DNA of 64,000 nt from Paraspadella gotoi (GCA_051294375.1 CM119267.1:17464937-17528936); one strand, 5' to 3'; shown: positions 44,644 to 58,916, numbered from the stretch's first letter. A program made the numbers and translations. Notes: a model not told the origin generated them from the sequence alone.

Positions 44644-47265
44644 TCTCTCTCTCTCCGTCTCTTTCCGTCTACTTTCCGTCTCTTTCCGGTCTCCTCGCGT
44701 CTCTTTTGTTGTTGTCTGTCTCTCTCTGTGTGGGTCTGTCTCTCTCTGTACGATCTCTTGCTGTGATTCGTTCGTTTTTTGAAAAATTATTGATCTTATT
44801 TTTAGTCGGATCTTGCTTTCACCAGATCCCGACTCTATAATTAATAATATAGTAATAATTATATTACATATTATATATATAATAATATATAATAATAGTA
44901 ATTCACTTTGTCGGTCCGTCTGTCCGCCCCGTCAATGATTGTCGGGCACTCCACTTATATTCAGTGTCAGAACATCGAATATGCATAATTATTGCAAAAA
45001 AAAGATGTCCGTCCGTCCGTCGCCACCTTAGCAAAAACACCCAATAGGCGTGATTGGATGCATGGATTTTTGATATGAAAATTTTGTTGTGCTGGGTCGG
45101 GAAGGTGTGTGATTGAGCTGTATATTGAAGTTTTGATGAATCGTGCGAGTGGATAATGAGTTTAAATGGAAAAAAACAAAAAAATATATTTCACTATTTG
45201 AACACAAATTATTCAATCGAGTGGATGGGCGATTGCTTGAAATTTTGTATTTGGGTAGAAAAGGACTGTTGTGATTAAACTGGAATCAAGTTTCGCTCGG
45301 AATCTTTTGAGTTGGAAATGAGAAAAAAAGCAAAAAACCTGTTTTTAGCTTAATTTGATTATGCTTCTTTTTGCCTTTAAAATTAAATGTCAATGCAGGA
45401 TGTATTAATAAATCAATAATTAATACAATTAATTATTCAATTAGTCAATTTAAATTAATCAATATTTACAGTAATCAGTCAATGCAATGGCAAGTCAATT
45501 TTATCGTACTTTATTCTCATCGTCTCATTGCTTTTATGTGGTTAGTGACCGAAAAGACCTAAAAACAAACATTTGGGAATGCAAATTAATTAATTAATTA
45601 GGCAATTAATTAATTAATTAACTTGGAAATTATTTAATTATTAATGAATTAATTACAGATAATGATCGTGGGCTGATTCCGACATTGTTTTGCTCAAACT
45701 TAGCTTTTCATACTTCCGATCAGTCGATTTTCGGGCACTATTCTGCTATTCGCCGGTACCGTTTTTTCATTGTTATTGCCATTATCCTAGCCCAACGTTT
45801 TGGCAAAATGTTTCTAAAAAATTGGTCATGTTTAATCATACCTACAATTGTTACCGTCTTTTAACTATTCAATTAACACGAAGTGTTAATTTTATTATAT
45901 CGTCAAATTAATTTTGAAATCAGTAGTTTTTACGATAAAATGCAATTTTAGATAAGACTCATGCCCTAAGCATATTTTTTACCAATACGAGCAGACAACC
46001 AGATGATAACAGTCATTGTAACTATCCTTTACAATATATCATCAATATTACAACGATAATTAGATATAAAACCAAAAATATTATAATTATAAGTGAGCTT
46101 GCAGATCAGACGGAAGCGAAAGTGCCAACAACAGTTTCATTTCCTTTCCCTCTCCTCTCTCTCTGCTCGTCTCTCTCTCTCTCTCTCTCTTTTTTTTTTT
46201 CTCTGTCTCTCTTTCTTCTGTCTCTCTTCTCCCCATCTTTAACCTGTCGTCCACAATTTCACCATTGTCCTGTCTCACGTCTTTGTTGGCAACTTCTCCT
46301 CCTTCTAATCTCTCTCTCTGCTTCGTGCAATGTTATGAAGGCGTCGTACTGCCAGAGGTAAAACATGTCGCTTAATTGAAACTCTGTTGTTGCTAAAAAG
46401 ACTTCATCTTTATCTCACTCAGAATAATCCTTCTGACTAATAAAAAAATTTCGTGTTATTTCTTATAATATTTCCTTGTGATTTGAGCGAGTTCACTGGC
46501 AGTAGCTTATATCTCACTTTACAAACTCAAAACCGGGAGGATAACCGGAGGGATACCCTTATAAACAAGACCATATTATCAACTAATAAACATGTGCAAT
46601 TGTTCCGGTCGGGATAACCGCAATAAACGGGACAACTGAAAGTTTCGATGGATTTCCTTGAAAATCGTAGTTATTTCTTATTTATATTCTCTAGAAGATC
46701 CTTTTTTGAAGATGCTTCATCGGGAAAAATCATTTCTGCTTATGTAAACAGAATCGGAAGAAAATGGAATTAGATACCAAGACTCTCAAAACCTAATCCT
46801 AGTTGTTAAATATAAGTAAATATATCTGGTCTGATTTAAACATCCTAAACGACCCTCTCAACAGACAAAAAAGTCCATAATGTTAAATTAGAGAAAACAA
46901 AGTTTTTAAGCAAATTTTTTTTAATAAAATTGCTTGCTTTTCAAATTAATTTGATGTGAATCTAAACAATTATACCTTATTTTTAAAGGAGGAAATGATA
47001 TGTCTCTTAAATCGATATATAATAGAAAAATTTTCTTAATTGTAGTGATAGCATGGCATAGGATAAACTTGGTCGCGTTGTTCATCTCAAAATAGAAAAA
47101 ATACTGGTGAATTAGCCCAGAAAAGTAAGATAAGTAATTTTTTTACATTTTGTTTTCGCGTTTGACCGTCTGAGACCAAGTAGGATTGGGACATTTAATA
47201 ATATTTCTAATATGAGATGGTTACATCCAGGTATTTTTCTGAGGTCTTGAATTCACGCGGTGCCC
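43832..47265. other. intergenic DNA, no gene seen; absent from second copy
   Basis: AT-rich sequence with (TC)n at 44591–44655 and 46148–46245 and an R1 fragment. No open frame resembles a protein family. The second copy of this region skips it. Confidence 0.5.
44246..44343 (+). mobile_element. R1 repeat element, 5' fragment
   Basis: Only the first 100 bases of R1 (ACAAGAACGG…GACATGACATGA), diverged; the rest is absent. Confidence 0.5.
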
Positions 47266-47463
47266 CCCCCCCCCGACGTGACCTTCGGAGTTTAAGAACG
47301 GCTCACGGAAAAATCACGAACTATAGAACGCTCGAGGCGTCGATGTCAAAAAAACGGGGTTGAGGATGAATATCTTAATTTTTTTAAAGATTAAATTTTA
47401 AAAAAACGTAAGTTTTTGTTCGTCGATCAATTTACGTTTTTCGTCGTTCTCGGTAAAAAATCG

Positions 47464-47780
47464 GAGAGAGAGAGTGCGCTTGAGAAGAAAGAAAGAGGAG
47501 AGAGAGAGAGAGAGGAGAGAAGAGAGAGAGAGAGAGGAGAGAAGAGGTGAGGAGAGAGAGAGAGACGAGAGAGAGAGAGAGAGAGAGAGAAGAAGGAAGA
47601 GAGAGAGAGAGAGAGGAGAGAAGAGAAGAGAGAGAGCAGAGGAAAGGGAGGAGGAGAGGAAGAGGAGAGAGAGAGAGAGAGATGAGAGGAAAGAGAACGG
47701 ACGAGACGAGAGAGGAGAGGATGAAGGAGGAGAGGAAAGACGCAGAGAGGAGAAGAGAACCGAGAGAGAGAGAGAGAGAA
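47464..47780. repeat. (AG)n-rich purine tract
   Basis: Over 300 bases of interrupted AG repeats with GAC/GCA insertions; counterpart at 56790–57072. Confidence 0.9.
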
Positions 47781-49162
47781 TCTTAGTTTAAATTTAAAAG
47801 TAATACAATAAAAAGCGGGGAGACGTGGAGAACAAACGCAGAATTTTCAGAGAACGAAAAAAAAAGTTTTATACAATGATGCTATTAAAGATGACATTTT
47901 TAAAGTGTATCAACTATAAAATTCCCAGAAAACTTTTCCTTTATCATTAATGTTAAGGTGAAATGTGAAAAAAAAGCACCGGTAATTTTAAAATGATTAA
48001 TGACGAGGAATAAATCCATAAATATTTTCTGAAACGGTCGATAAATATTAAGACAAAAGAAAAAAAAATGTTTCGTTTTTTTATTTTGTTGTTTTATTGT
48101 TTTTAATTTGGGAAAAATCTCGAGTTTAGGTTTAACTGGTTCCATTAGAAAGATCTGGTTTTGCAAGATGAGAAGAGAGAGAGAGAGAGAAGAGAAGAGA
48201 TTTCATTCATTCATTTGATTCATTCGATTTCATTCATTCATTGATTCAAACCTATCGTTGAGTTGAGAAAACTCTCACCACATCGCCAACGGAACTGCTC
48301 ATCGAGTAAAACATCGCGTAATTGCAAGGTGATGTGGGGGTAATGAAGATGAGTTCTTTAAAAAAATTGAAACTATAAAAATAAATAAAAAACTATTTAG
48401 AATATAAAATTAATAATCAAATCTTTCATCTTTTCCTTAATTTTCACACTCATCTTTTCTTATTCTGGATGAATATGTCGAATAAAATGGTGATTATTTG
48501 CTATTATCAAAATTGAAAGTGTGTGGATGTGTAGGGAGATTTAAAAAACTTGAGAACGAAAAGTAAATCTAGAATATAAATATTTTTTTCTTCCATGAGA
48601 AATCCCGGGGTAGATGGTTGAATTAGGGGTAAACACCTTATGAAAGAAGAAGAGGAGGAGGAAGAGGAGGAAAAGGAGGAGAGGAGGAGGAGAAAAAATG
48701 GTGGAAAGCGGTTGAAAGTTTAGAAAAATATACCGTCAACACAACATCGAGTTATAACTCTAAACAGAAATTATAATATTGTTATAATTAAACTTATAAT
48801 ATTTAATAACTTATATATTCTCGTCGAAACCAAGATCTTAAAACGACTACGAAACCATTGCACAGCTGAGACGCGACCACTTCTACAGAATCGGCAAACC
48901 GCATCATCCAGACACGGGAGCCACTTTATGGTTACCACACCCGAGCAACTATTAAGAACTCTCCTCAGTTAACAGGATCACTTCATCTTTACCCGCCATC
49001 GGTCTTTTTTTCTCATTTTCGCTCCCGCTCGTTTTTCACTCCCAAGTCTTCTAGCTGCTTGTTATCTATTTTGTATTTCTTGGCTCATAATCGGCCAGCT
49101 CGGAACCTCGATTCCATCAGGTTTAGTATCTCAATCTCTTTTCTCTCTCTCTCTCTCTCTCT

Positions 49163-49220
<58 letters not shown>

Positions 49221-50568
49221 TTCGGGATCCATTTTTTATTCCCGAAACGTCGCAGAGTGACGTGATATTGGAGAAGCATTTATTAGCGGCGAAATTATGG
49301 AAGATACAATCAAGGATTTATTTCTATATACAACATTTTTAGGATCATTTCTCTCATTTAGAATGAAAGCCACAGGTTTGATCCTAAAGAGTCTTTTTTT
49401 ATATTTCATTTTATTTCTAATATTGGGAGCAGTTTTTCTTAAAAATTATTGAACAAAAACCCCAAGCAAATTTTTTTATACAATCATCTCCAAAATATCC
49501 ATTAAGTTAATTCGATATAAATTTGACGTAAATTTCATTTTCTAGCTTAAAAAATGCTTGAAAATTTATAGTAATTTAAACGAGGCCTTACATTTAAGGG
49601 TTTATCTCCGTCCGGGTAATAATATTCATACTGAAAAAGAAAATCCATCATCTTAAATCAAGACGCGTCCGTCGAAAAGCTCAGAAAAGGTCGAAGTTGT
49701 CTCCCTTTGGCCTTGAGACTTCCAATTCGCTGCCTTCACTCTGATCAAAAAATTTGATTTTTATGCTTTTAACGAGAGTTCGTCGTCAATCATCATCATC
49801 ATGATCGTCGTCGTCATCATCAACTTGTCATCGTCGTTCGTCGTCGTCGTCGTTCGTGTCGTCGTTCGTATCAACATTTCTGTCATCATCGTCGTTTCTG
49901 TCGTCGTCGATACATCATCATCATCACAACAACAATTCAAACATAACAAACCACAACAATCACAACAAGGGAGCCTCTGAGGACCTTAGACTGTTTTTTG
50001 AAAACCCGATAACTAATGAAGCAAGGGACGTTTTCACAGGAGGCTACTGGGCCAGTTTCGCGGGATGGGTGATTTTGTGGTTCTAAAAACATGATTAAAT
50101 GAGTTTCATGTTCAAACGCTGTAACTTAGATAGATTTTTATCTTTGCTTTGCACAACAAAAAAAATAAAAGTTTTAATTAACGCAAAAAATCCCTTTTAC
50201 CGCCCAAAAATAAAACCACTCAGCTTAAATATCATTTTAGTAACGGTCCCTTAAGCAAACGAGATCTAAGATCTACGATTTGACCTATCGACGGCAACAG
50301 CAACCACCAAGTACAACTCCATCAACCAGACTTCCTCACCTAAAGATCAAGATGCTTTAGATGTCGCTTTGAGGAAGGCAAAGGACTGCGCCGTTGACCC
50401 CAGCATCCAATTGCGAGAAGACACACGTCTTCGGCCGAATTTCGTGGGCAGCGATTCCGAAAACACGTTGCCGAAGAACACGGCTGAGGGAGAGGCGGGT
50501 GACGAGGGTGCGGGGAGCGGAGTGAAAAGGGAGATCTGTATAAGGAGATGGGGGAAAAGGAGCAGTTA

Positions 50569-50923
50569 AACAGAACGTAATCAAATGTGTTGCCGCGCAG
50601 TGACATTCTTATTCATATCGTTTTTGTGACATGACATGACATTATATGACGTAAAAATGATATGACGTGACTGACTACATGACAAACAATAACTTTCTTA
50701 GCGTGTATTGTAGCGACACGCGCTATGCATCAGAATTCCGTCTTTTGTTTTAATAGTTTTAGGATTTAAGATTTTAGGATTTTATGGATCTTAACAAATG
50801 AGCATCGAGCACCAACTATATGCAAGTTTATGAGCATTTTAATTAAAGTGGAATAGCGACGCGACCGACCCGACCGAAAAGTGACTTTTACAGTTGTTCC
50901 CGAGTACTCGCGTGCAACTAAAA
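50569..50923 (+). mobile_element. R1 element, copy within the duplicated block
   Basis: Direct counterpart of R1 copy 3 with the same indel noise as its surroundings. Confidence 0.7.
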
Positions 50924-51805
50924 CGATTTTAGTTTGCCGTCAGCAAACAGTTGACTGAAACTTTTCGCTTTTGTTTAGATTGTTTTTGGTAAAATTGAGC
51001 GTCTCCATTTTGGTTCAGGACGCATCGACGCGTTTATCCTCATTCGCTTTCGATATAAAGAAAACAAATGATCGAGAAGAAACATGATGACGAATCGTGA
51101 CGGGGAAGAAGGGGAACTGGGTTGTGAGGACAAAAGCGAGATAAAAGGAAATTGCTTCTTGTTAAATAACTAGAAATTAAATAAAAACTGCTTTCTATAA
51201 CTAAAATGAAAAAAAATAACTCCCATTGCATAATAAAAAAAAATTAGAGCATTGGATAACAGTAAAAATAAAAAAAATAAAGTATCGCATCGAGCTTCTA
51301 CCAAAGAACGATCTATCTTAGGCCCCAATCCAAATATCCCCGGCGATTTTCTGTTCGGGAGGGGGGGGGAAGGGGGAGTCAAATATATATCCAGCGCGAC
51401 GGAAGGGACAACGAGGAAAGCGACTTTAATAAAGAGATGAGAGAAGAAAACGTAAATGAAAAGACGCGCGGAAAAAAAATGGTTAATAAATGGAAGGGTT
51501 TGTTTCTCCGTCTCGATTTATGAACGGAAGGGGGGCGAAAGCGCGGGAAAAGATGCCCGGGGGGTGAGGGAGGAATGAGAAAGGAGAGAAGACAGATTGC
51601 TTATACTTTTTTTTTTGGAAGGGGTACTTAGAGGAAAGGAAGTGAAAGGGAGAAAAGGGAAGAAAGAGAGAAAAGAAGGAAAAGAAAAGGGCTGGAAAGA
51701 GATTACCGAAGATTACAGAATTGAATTTAATTTTTCAACCGAATTTTCGCATGAATTTTTTAAGAACGGGATAAAAAACATACATTCGATAAATCGGGCA
51801 TGTAG

Positions 51806-52080
51806 ATTGTAGTAGGGCTATAGCAAAGTTCACCCCGCCTGTATAAGCAGACCACCTTCAGTCTGACCCGGGGCTCATTGAGTAAAGCGATCAGCTCATG
51901 ACCACTAGTACCGGGTTCAATCCCACCTGGTACTTACCCTGCGGGAAGTGGTGACGCGCCGTAACCGCCGGGGCGTGACCTGCGGTTTCAGCCCAGGACC
52001 CTTCCATTGTTGTTAGAGGGGGTTATAAGAAGTTACGGATAGTCATCTTCAGACCCACTTTCGCGCCTTATCCAAGATCT
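51806..52080 (+). mobile_element. SINE (R2), copy within the duplicated block
   Basis: Counterpart of the SINE at 38846. The B box GGTTCAATCCC survives, and many single-base losses are seen elsewhere. Confidence 0.65.
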
Positions 52081-55000
52081 CTTTGAAAAAACTCAACGAA
52101 CTGGCCTCAGTCAGACGAAAGACAATAATAATAGAAGCGCGTGAAGACAGCGTTTAGCGAAGAACGTAAACTCGTTGAGCGAGACCCTCGCAGTCACGCG
52201 AAAAGGAGTGAGCAAATGTTTAGTCTCGGTGCTTTTTTCCCATCACGATGACATTTTTTTGGGACGATTGCATGCTGTTGTTTTGTTGGATATCAAAATG
52301 ACGTTGTTTATAGATCGCGAAGCGAGGAATCCGCGATTATAGATTCTTGTTTGCAGAGCCGGCAAAATAGGAGGACGAGTCGGCGCTCTGGAGGCGGGGC
52401 GTTTTTTTGATCGTCCGCTGTCTGTCTTTTTAATCTGATTTAAAAAACCGATGATTACGTAAAAAAAGATTAGCTGTGGAAGAATGTTAAAAACTAACGC
52501 ATGGTTCGACAATTGCTCTGGCGCGTTGTTAAGGGATTGGCAATGACCGACCTACCAATGGTTCCCATTTCTTTGATTGCTTTCTCCCTGGCGTCGAAAA
52601 TCACGACTCAAGCCATAAAAAATGCTGGCGCGTGAGGCGTTTAAATCACTTCTCGAGCGAAGAAAACCGAATTCGAGGGGAAAGTTTTATTTGGTTAAAA
52701 TAAAAAAAGAAAAGAGAAAGAGTTGAATTGAATTCGTGAGAAAAGGGTGAAACAAAGAAAAAGGGCTTGTCAGGGAAAAGCCAGGTCGCGGATAGTAAAG
52801 AGAAAGTATCCAAGGAACACGCTTTTTCGATTACGCTATCAAACACTAGTCAACTACGCGACTTGATTTTCCCCCACTGGTCCAAGGTTCTTCTCGTTCC
52901 AGTGGCCTCACATCACGTTCGCCCTCCAGAGTTATCATTTGCGTCACTTCTGGCGTCGAATGGTTCGTGATTTCTGAGTGCTCTGCCCTTTTTTTTGACT
53001 TCGTCCGACCTTTGACCTTTCTGACTTCGTCTGACTCTTTTTGACCTCACCTTTTCAGTCCCCACCCTCCTTTTTCTTCTCGTCGCTCAGTCTCCATAAA
53101 CAGAGTCGCATTCCCGAATCTTTCAGAAATCCGAGGCTATATGTATATATAACATAGTGTATTTCCGGCGTTATAAATTTTATTTTTTCTCCTACATAAA
53201 TCATCGGACATTTTTGGTTAAGGTATAAAGTCCGATAAAAAATTGGAGAGTGAAGAAACTAACAAACATCCAATTCAATAAAAGTCAAGCAATATATATC
53301 GTACCGACAATAGAACCAAAAAATAAATACAAAAAACAAAGGAAACAAGCGCAAAGGAAAAAAAAAGGTATAAGAAGATAGTTTAATTAAATGAAAGATT
53401 CATTCACCAAGCGACATGAGAGAATTGATGAGCATCGTTGATGTATTCGCGTGCAAACGAGATCGAAGTCGATGAACCAGAGTCTGATTCTTCTCGTGAC
53501 AACGCCGTAGCTCCACTCTCGCATTGCCTCCATCCGATCGATTTGGTTCTTCAGGTGTGCATTTCGCGGTGGAGTTGGCGATCCGCGCTTGATGGGAGGG
53601 GGGGAGGTTGAGTGGCCGAGGGGTGGAATGGGAAAGAGTGTTAAGTTTTTGTTTTTTGTTTTTTGTTTTTTTTTTTGCGATCAGGTCATCGAGAGTTTTT
53701 GCTCTCTTGTCTTTGTCTCCGTTCTCTCTTCTCTCCCACCCTATCTCTTTCCTCTATCCTCTCTATCTCTCTCTCTCTCTTCTCTCTTCTCTCTCTCTCT
53801 CTTCTCTCTCTCTGCTCTCTCTCTCTTCTCTCCCCTTCCCTCCCCTTCTCTCTCGTCTTCACCTCGGATTCTGCCATTCAACGGCCTTTCGGCCTTCCAG
53901 CCGAAAACGCGCCGGTATCACGTGCATCGCGGACAGATCAAACAAAAGCACTGGGAGGAAAAAAAAGAAACACATGACGGATCAACGAAAAGCACCTGGC
54001 AGCGAAACATTAATTAATCAAGTGACGACCGTCGCGAAAACCCGCTGGCAGAGAAAGATAAATTTAATACTATAATATTCGTCAACGAATATGTATTTGT
54101 GTTAATGCGCCGGAACGGAAGTGGAAAGTATTTTAAAAATCGCGCGAAAAAATGAAAGGAATGGGACTGATATATGGACGATTTAATAATTAGATAAGAA
54201 GGGAAAGGAGTGAGAGGAGAGGAAGAGAAGAGAGAAGAGAGAGAGAGAGAGAGATGAGAGACGAGAAGAAGAGAGAGAGAGAAGAAAAAAATTGATAGAT
54301 AAGATAGGATAGGATAGATAGAATAGATAGGACTAGATCGAGTAGCATGTGATAGGAATATTAATCTTATCATCACTAAATTAAAGACAATACAATTACA
54401 AATCCACTCAATGAGAAATATGGCGATTGCGGATTACCATCCTCCGCCGGTCTCCTTATTTGCATGAGGAAAGAATCCACAGTCATTTTTTGATTTTTTT
54501 TTAAACATCTTGGATGTTATTTTTTGTTGCCGATGGGCAACCAACGCTTCTTGGTTCAGATAAAGTTTCTTTTTTCGAATCCCGTGTCAACGGAATCGGC
54601 GAAGTTATTTGAAATTTTCACCGTTCTAAATTTTTATTTTATATTCACGTTTTATTTAGTAAAAAACAAACAAATATTACTTTACTTAATGAGTCGAATT
54701 TTTTGTCAGTTATAGCCATCTTTTTATTGGGTAAAAATAATTCAAATCGCCCCCCCCCAAAAAAAATAGTGTAGAAAATTTTGTTTTAGATGAAAAAAAT
54801 AGAGTATAAAATGGAAGAAAAAAATACCAAAGAATAGATTATTAAAAGTCAATATTAATTATGAAATATAAAAATGTAATGAAAATAAAATAAACAATTC
54901 GCAATTTTTTCAAGCCTTCAAAATATTTTGAATGCCGTTTACTCCCTCGACTTGTATTTTGTTTGTTAAGTTTACGTTTAAAAAACATTATATCTCATTT

Positions 55001-55290
55001 ACTTTTACTTAATAATTAGTTCTTGAGTCGTGGGATATCGCGAATGCCTTCCAAAAAGACTCATTATTTCCGGGTCGCGATCCCGCCGAGCTTAAAGAAA
55101 CCGCGAAGACGAGAAAGAATTTAATTTATCTCCGCGAAAATTTATAATTACAGATTTGGATTCTTGGTCCCGAGTCGACTGTCCTTGTTCCGTCCTGACT
55201 CTCGTCTCTCTTCTCTTCTTCTTCTCCTCTCTCTCTTTCTTTCCTTTCTTTCTTTCTTTCTTTCTTTTTTCTTTTCTTTCTTCTTTCTTT

Positions 55291-55322
<32 letters not shown>

Positions 55323-56914
55323 TTCTTTCTTTCTTTTTCTTTCTTTCTTTCTTTCTTTCTCTTTTTGCTCTCTCCCCTTTAATGGTACGACTCCGGAAGT
55401 TATATTTTCTATAACATAATATATATAATAATTATAGCAATAGTATAATTCATTATTCAAGATGTAAAATCAATGGCATTATCCTTTATTATCCATTATC
55501 TTCTGTTTTTATTTTTTTAGTAAAATCATTGCATTAAAAATATTTGTCGCTGCCAAAGCTTTCATAGGTTTTGATTTTATACGTAGCACGGAGAAAAAAG
55601 CGATAACATTCATATTTTTTTTAAAATCGGGTTTTATTCAATGACAGATTTGTTTAAATTGAAAAGAAAAAAATATCGTCAATATTATTTTTTCTTAAAA
55701 ATCTTCGAAATATTTAAATTTTTGTTATTATTGTAAATCTTTTGCGCTTGGGTTATTTTTTTTTTTCAGAGGTTTGAAGATGAAAGTTGAGATTTCCCGA
55801 CCTCGATGAAGTTGACTTTTCGACATATTTTTTCGCCGCTATCGCCGCCACACCTCCGCAGGGAGCGCAGCTCTCCGCCGCCGCTCCTCCGCCCCCGCCG
55901 TCCTCGCCCGCGCTCCTCCGCCGCCGCCTCCTCCGCCGGCCGCTCCTCCGCGCACATCTTCCACGAGGTCACCGTTATATGCTGCTTCGTTACCGTCGAT
56001 CTATCGATCTAGTTATTTTATTGTTTTGTCATTCTACGACGCGGATTGACATTCTGCGTACAAAGAAAATTAAGGGACGAAGGGGTGACCACGATGAAGA
56101 AACGAATGATGACGACGCTTCTGCGGAGATGACGACTACTGCGGTGGCGCTATTTTAAATTATTAAGATGTTCTGACGTAATGATTGGCTTGATTTAAAT
56201 TTATTGACGAAGAAATTTTCGATGACGATGACGAAAAGGAATGCATCAAGGTCGGACCGGGTTGAGCGGAACGAGTTTTGCTTTTCCATTACGCGAAACT
56301 ATTGTCATGTATTATTTTGTTAAATAATTCGCAGCAATTCCTTTTAGCTTACAGCATGTATCATATAGCTTCATACCGCGCGATAGATAGTATAGCGGGG
56401 ACTTTATTAATACCCCGAAAATTATGCACGTTTTTGGAATTGGAAAAGTTCAAATCCCAAAAATTACGAGGAAAAAAATGTCAGAAAGATTCTTTTTTAT
56501 TGAAAGGTAAGGCTAATCACTAATCAGTGAATTTCATCACTTTTCTTGAAAAAATCTTTTAAATCCAATTGTTTCTTTTGTTCTTCACTCTTTCATCCTT
56601 ACCCCCCGACGTGCCTTCGGAGTTTAAGAACGGCTCGGAAAAATCACGAACTATAGACGCTCGAGGCGTCGATGTCAAAAAAAACGGGGTTGAAGAGAAA
56701 TATCTTATTTTAAAGATTAAATTTTTAAAAAAAACGTAAGTTTTTGTTCGTCGATCAATTTACGTTTTCGTCGTCTCGGAAAAAATCGGAGGAGAGTGCG
56801 CTTGAAGGAAGAAAGAGGAGAGATGAGAAGGAGAGAGAGAGAGGAGAGAGAAGAGAGAAGAGAGGGGAGAGGAGAAGCAGAAGAGATGAGGAGAGCGAGA
56901 GAGAGCGAGAGGGG

Positions 56915-56972
<58 letters not shown>

Positions 56973-56985
56973 AGAGAGAGAGAGC

Positions 56986-57024
<39 letters not shown>

Positions 57025-57418
57025 AGAGAGAGAAGAGAAAGACGCAGAGAGAGAGAGAGAGAGAGAGAGAAGAATCTTAGTTAAATTAAAAGTAATACAA
57101 TAAAAAGCGGGAAGTGGAGAAAAACGCAGAATTTTCAGAGAACGAAAAATAAAAGTTTATACAATGTTGCTATTAAAGATGACATTTTTTAAAGTGTATC
57201 AAACTATAAATTCCCAGAAAACTTTTCCTTTACCATTAATGTTAATGAAATTGAAAAGCGTAAAATGTATAATAAAATATCCATAAATTTTTCAGAACGG
57301 TCGATAATATTAAGACAGAAATGTTTCGTTTTTATTTTGTGTTTTATTGTTTTTAATTTGGGAAAAATCTCGAGTTTAGGTGTTAACTGTTCCATTAGAA
57401 AGATCTGGTTTGCAAGAT

Positions 57419-57494
<76 letters not shown>

Positions 57495-57530
57495 AAAGAG
57501 AAGAGAGAGAGAACGGCAGTAAAGCTATTA

Positions 57531-57555
57531 NNNNNNNNNNNNNNNNNNNNNNNNN
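57531..57555. other. assembly gap (25 N)
   Basis: Gap directly after an (AG)n tract that ends the duplicated block. Confidence 0.98.
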
Positions 57556-57639
57556 AAAGTCAAAGGAGCAAAAAGCGGGTCGACAGGAATACGGAGACAG
57601 ACCTTGGGCAGAGGACCAGAAAATTAGCCTTTCGTCACT

Positions 57640-57730
57640 GGCGTACGAGACGTGGAGGGGGGCGAGCTTGGGGGGCCACGTGCCCCCCAGAAACGAGGGC
57701 CGAAAAAATTGTGGGGGCACATATCTTTTT
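57640..57730. mobile_element. possible DNA-transposon end
   Basis: CACTGGCGTACGAGACGTGG followed by GGGGGCGAGC, then GGGGGGCCACGTGCCCCCC. Such GGCGTA…GGGGGGCxxGTGCCCCCC ends are common in non-autonomous DNA transposons of invertebrates. No partner end was found. Confidence 0.25.
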
Positions 57731-58716
57731 TTGGGGGATTCAGAAAAAAAAATGAATGAATTAAAATTTGTAATATTATTTTTGGTTTGATTAAATGGTT
57801 ATTTTTAAATTGTTATTATGAAAATTGCAAAATTACTTGTTTCACTATCTTTATTTTTTTAGATTTAAAAATAACTATTATTAATGATTTTATTTATTTA
57901 TTAATATTTTGTGTTAAATATTTAAATATAATATTAATTATCTATGTTTGGGATTGGGCCGTGAGTGTTGTCTTCCGGAAATATTATTTTATTATAAGAG
58001 ATAGGAATTTTATTTAATAACTTATTTGAATTTTTCTGCTGCGTCTCAAATTTGTCTGATTTTTATTAACATTCTTTTTTTACCCCTCGTATTTAAATTT
58101 TGACCAAATGGTTTAGTTTTCTATTTATGGAAGGATTAAATTAGTGCTCAGGAAGTAAAATAAACCCCATATCACCTCACAATTTAGCCTTATAGGCATA
58201 TTTGTCAAGAATATTTTTTTTTCCATTATTTTTTTTGGTTTCTTTCACTTCTATTTTTTCTTTTCTTTTTCACTTTGGAATGTGACAATGGATAATTGGC
58301 TAGGGAGATAACATTTGTATTATTAAGTGAATATTTCATGAAATCTTTTGCCTATTTTTGGTAGAAATAATTTTATGCACTGCCGCTTTAATTTTTTTTT
58401 CTTTTAAAAATTTTTTTCTAAATTTTAACTGAAATTTTGAAAGATAATAAGATAAGATAATAAAAATAATATCTCTGGATTCTGGACATTTTCGGTTCCA
58501 TTAAAAAGAAAAAGTGAGAAAAAGAGCGTGAAAATGCGGAAAAAAAGAAAGAAAGTAAGGAAAAAGAAAACGATTGGGAGGAAACGGTAGAAAAATAAGA
58601 AGGCCACTTCTCCAGAGGTTTTTAGAATTTTGTAGATTTTTAAATTAAAAAAAAACCTTATCCCATTATTCCATTAACAAAGAAAAGCAAAACTGAATTT
58701 TTCTGCCTTTCTTTGT

Positions 58717-58863
58717 TTCTTTTTCTTTTTCTCTTTCCATAATTTTTCCGACTATATTTATTTGTTTATTTTTCTTTTTCTCTTTCCATAATTTTTCCGA
58801 CTATATTTATTTGTTTCTTTTTCTTTTTCTCTTTCCATAATTTTTCCAACTATATTTATTTGT
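58717..58863. repeat. three-copy 49-bp tandem repeat
   Basis: CTCTTTCCATAATTTTTCC recurs at 58731, 58780 and 58829, each followed by GACTATATTTATTTGTT or a one-base variant. Confidence 0.9.
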
Positions 58864-58916
58864 TAATTTTTATATGTACAGTATAGAATAATATATATTT
58901 TATATATACTATTATT

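Larger units (their letters stand above)
48250..54492 (-). pseudogene. broken second copy of SLC22-like exons 1–5
   Basis: Counterparts of exons 1–5 lie at about 54411–54492, 53866–53965, 53404–53590, 50346–50490 and 48252–48331. Each is frameshifted by scattered single-base indels (about a dozen in the exon 3 counterpart alone). Exons 6–12 are absent. It is probably not a true pseudogene but a low-accuracy duplicate of the same locus. Confidence 0.75.
48190..57440. other. second, indel-ridden copy of 35157–48190 (likely assembly artefact)
   Basis: Collinear with 35157–43664 (as 48190–56597) and with 47266–48190 (as 56598–57440); the intervening 43665–47265 is missing at a poly-C run. Differences are mainly single-base insertions and deletions, about as dense in exons as in introns. 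The block ends at an N gap. This fits raw long-read gap filling or an unpolished alternate haplotype, not an evolved duplication. Confidence 0.85.

Noticed and set aside
48250-54492. A paralogous or pseudogenised second SLC22 gene
   Set aside because: The indel pattern is uniform over exons, introns and repeats, and the block abuts a gap, which points to assembly noise.
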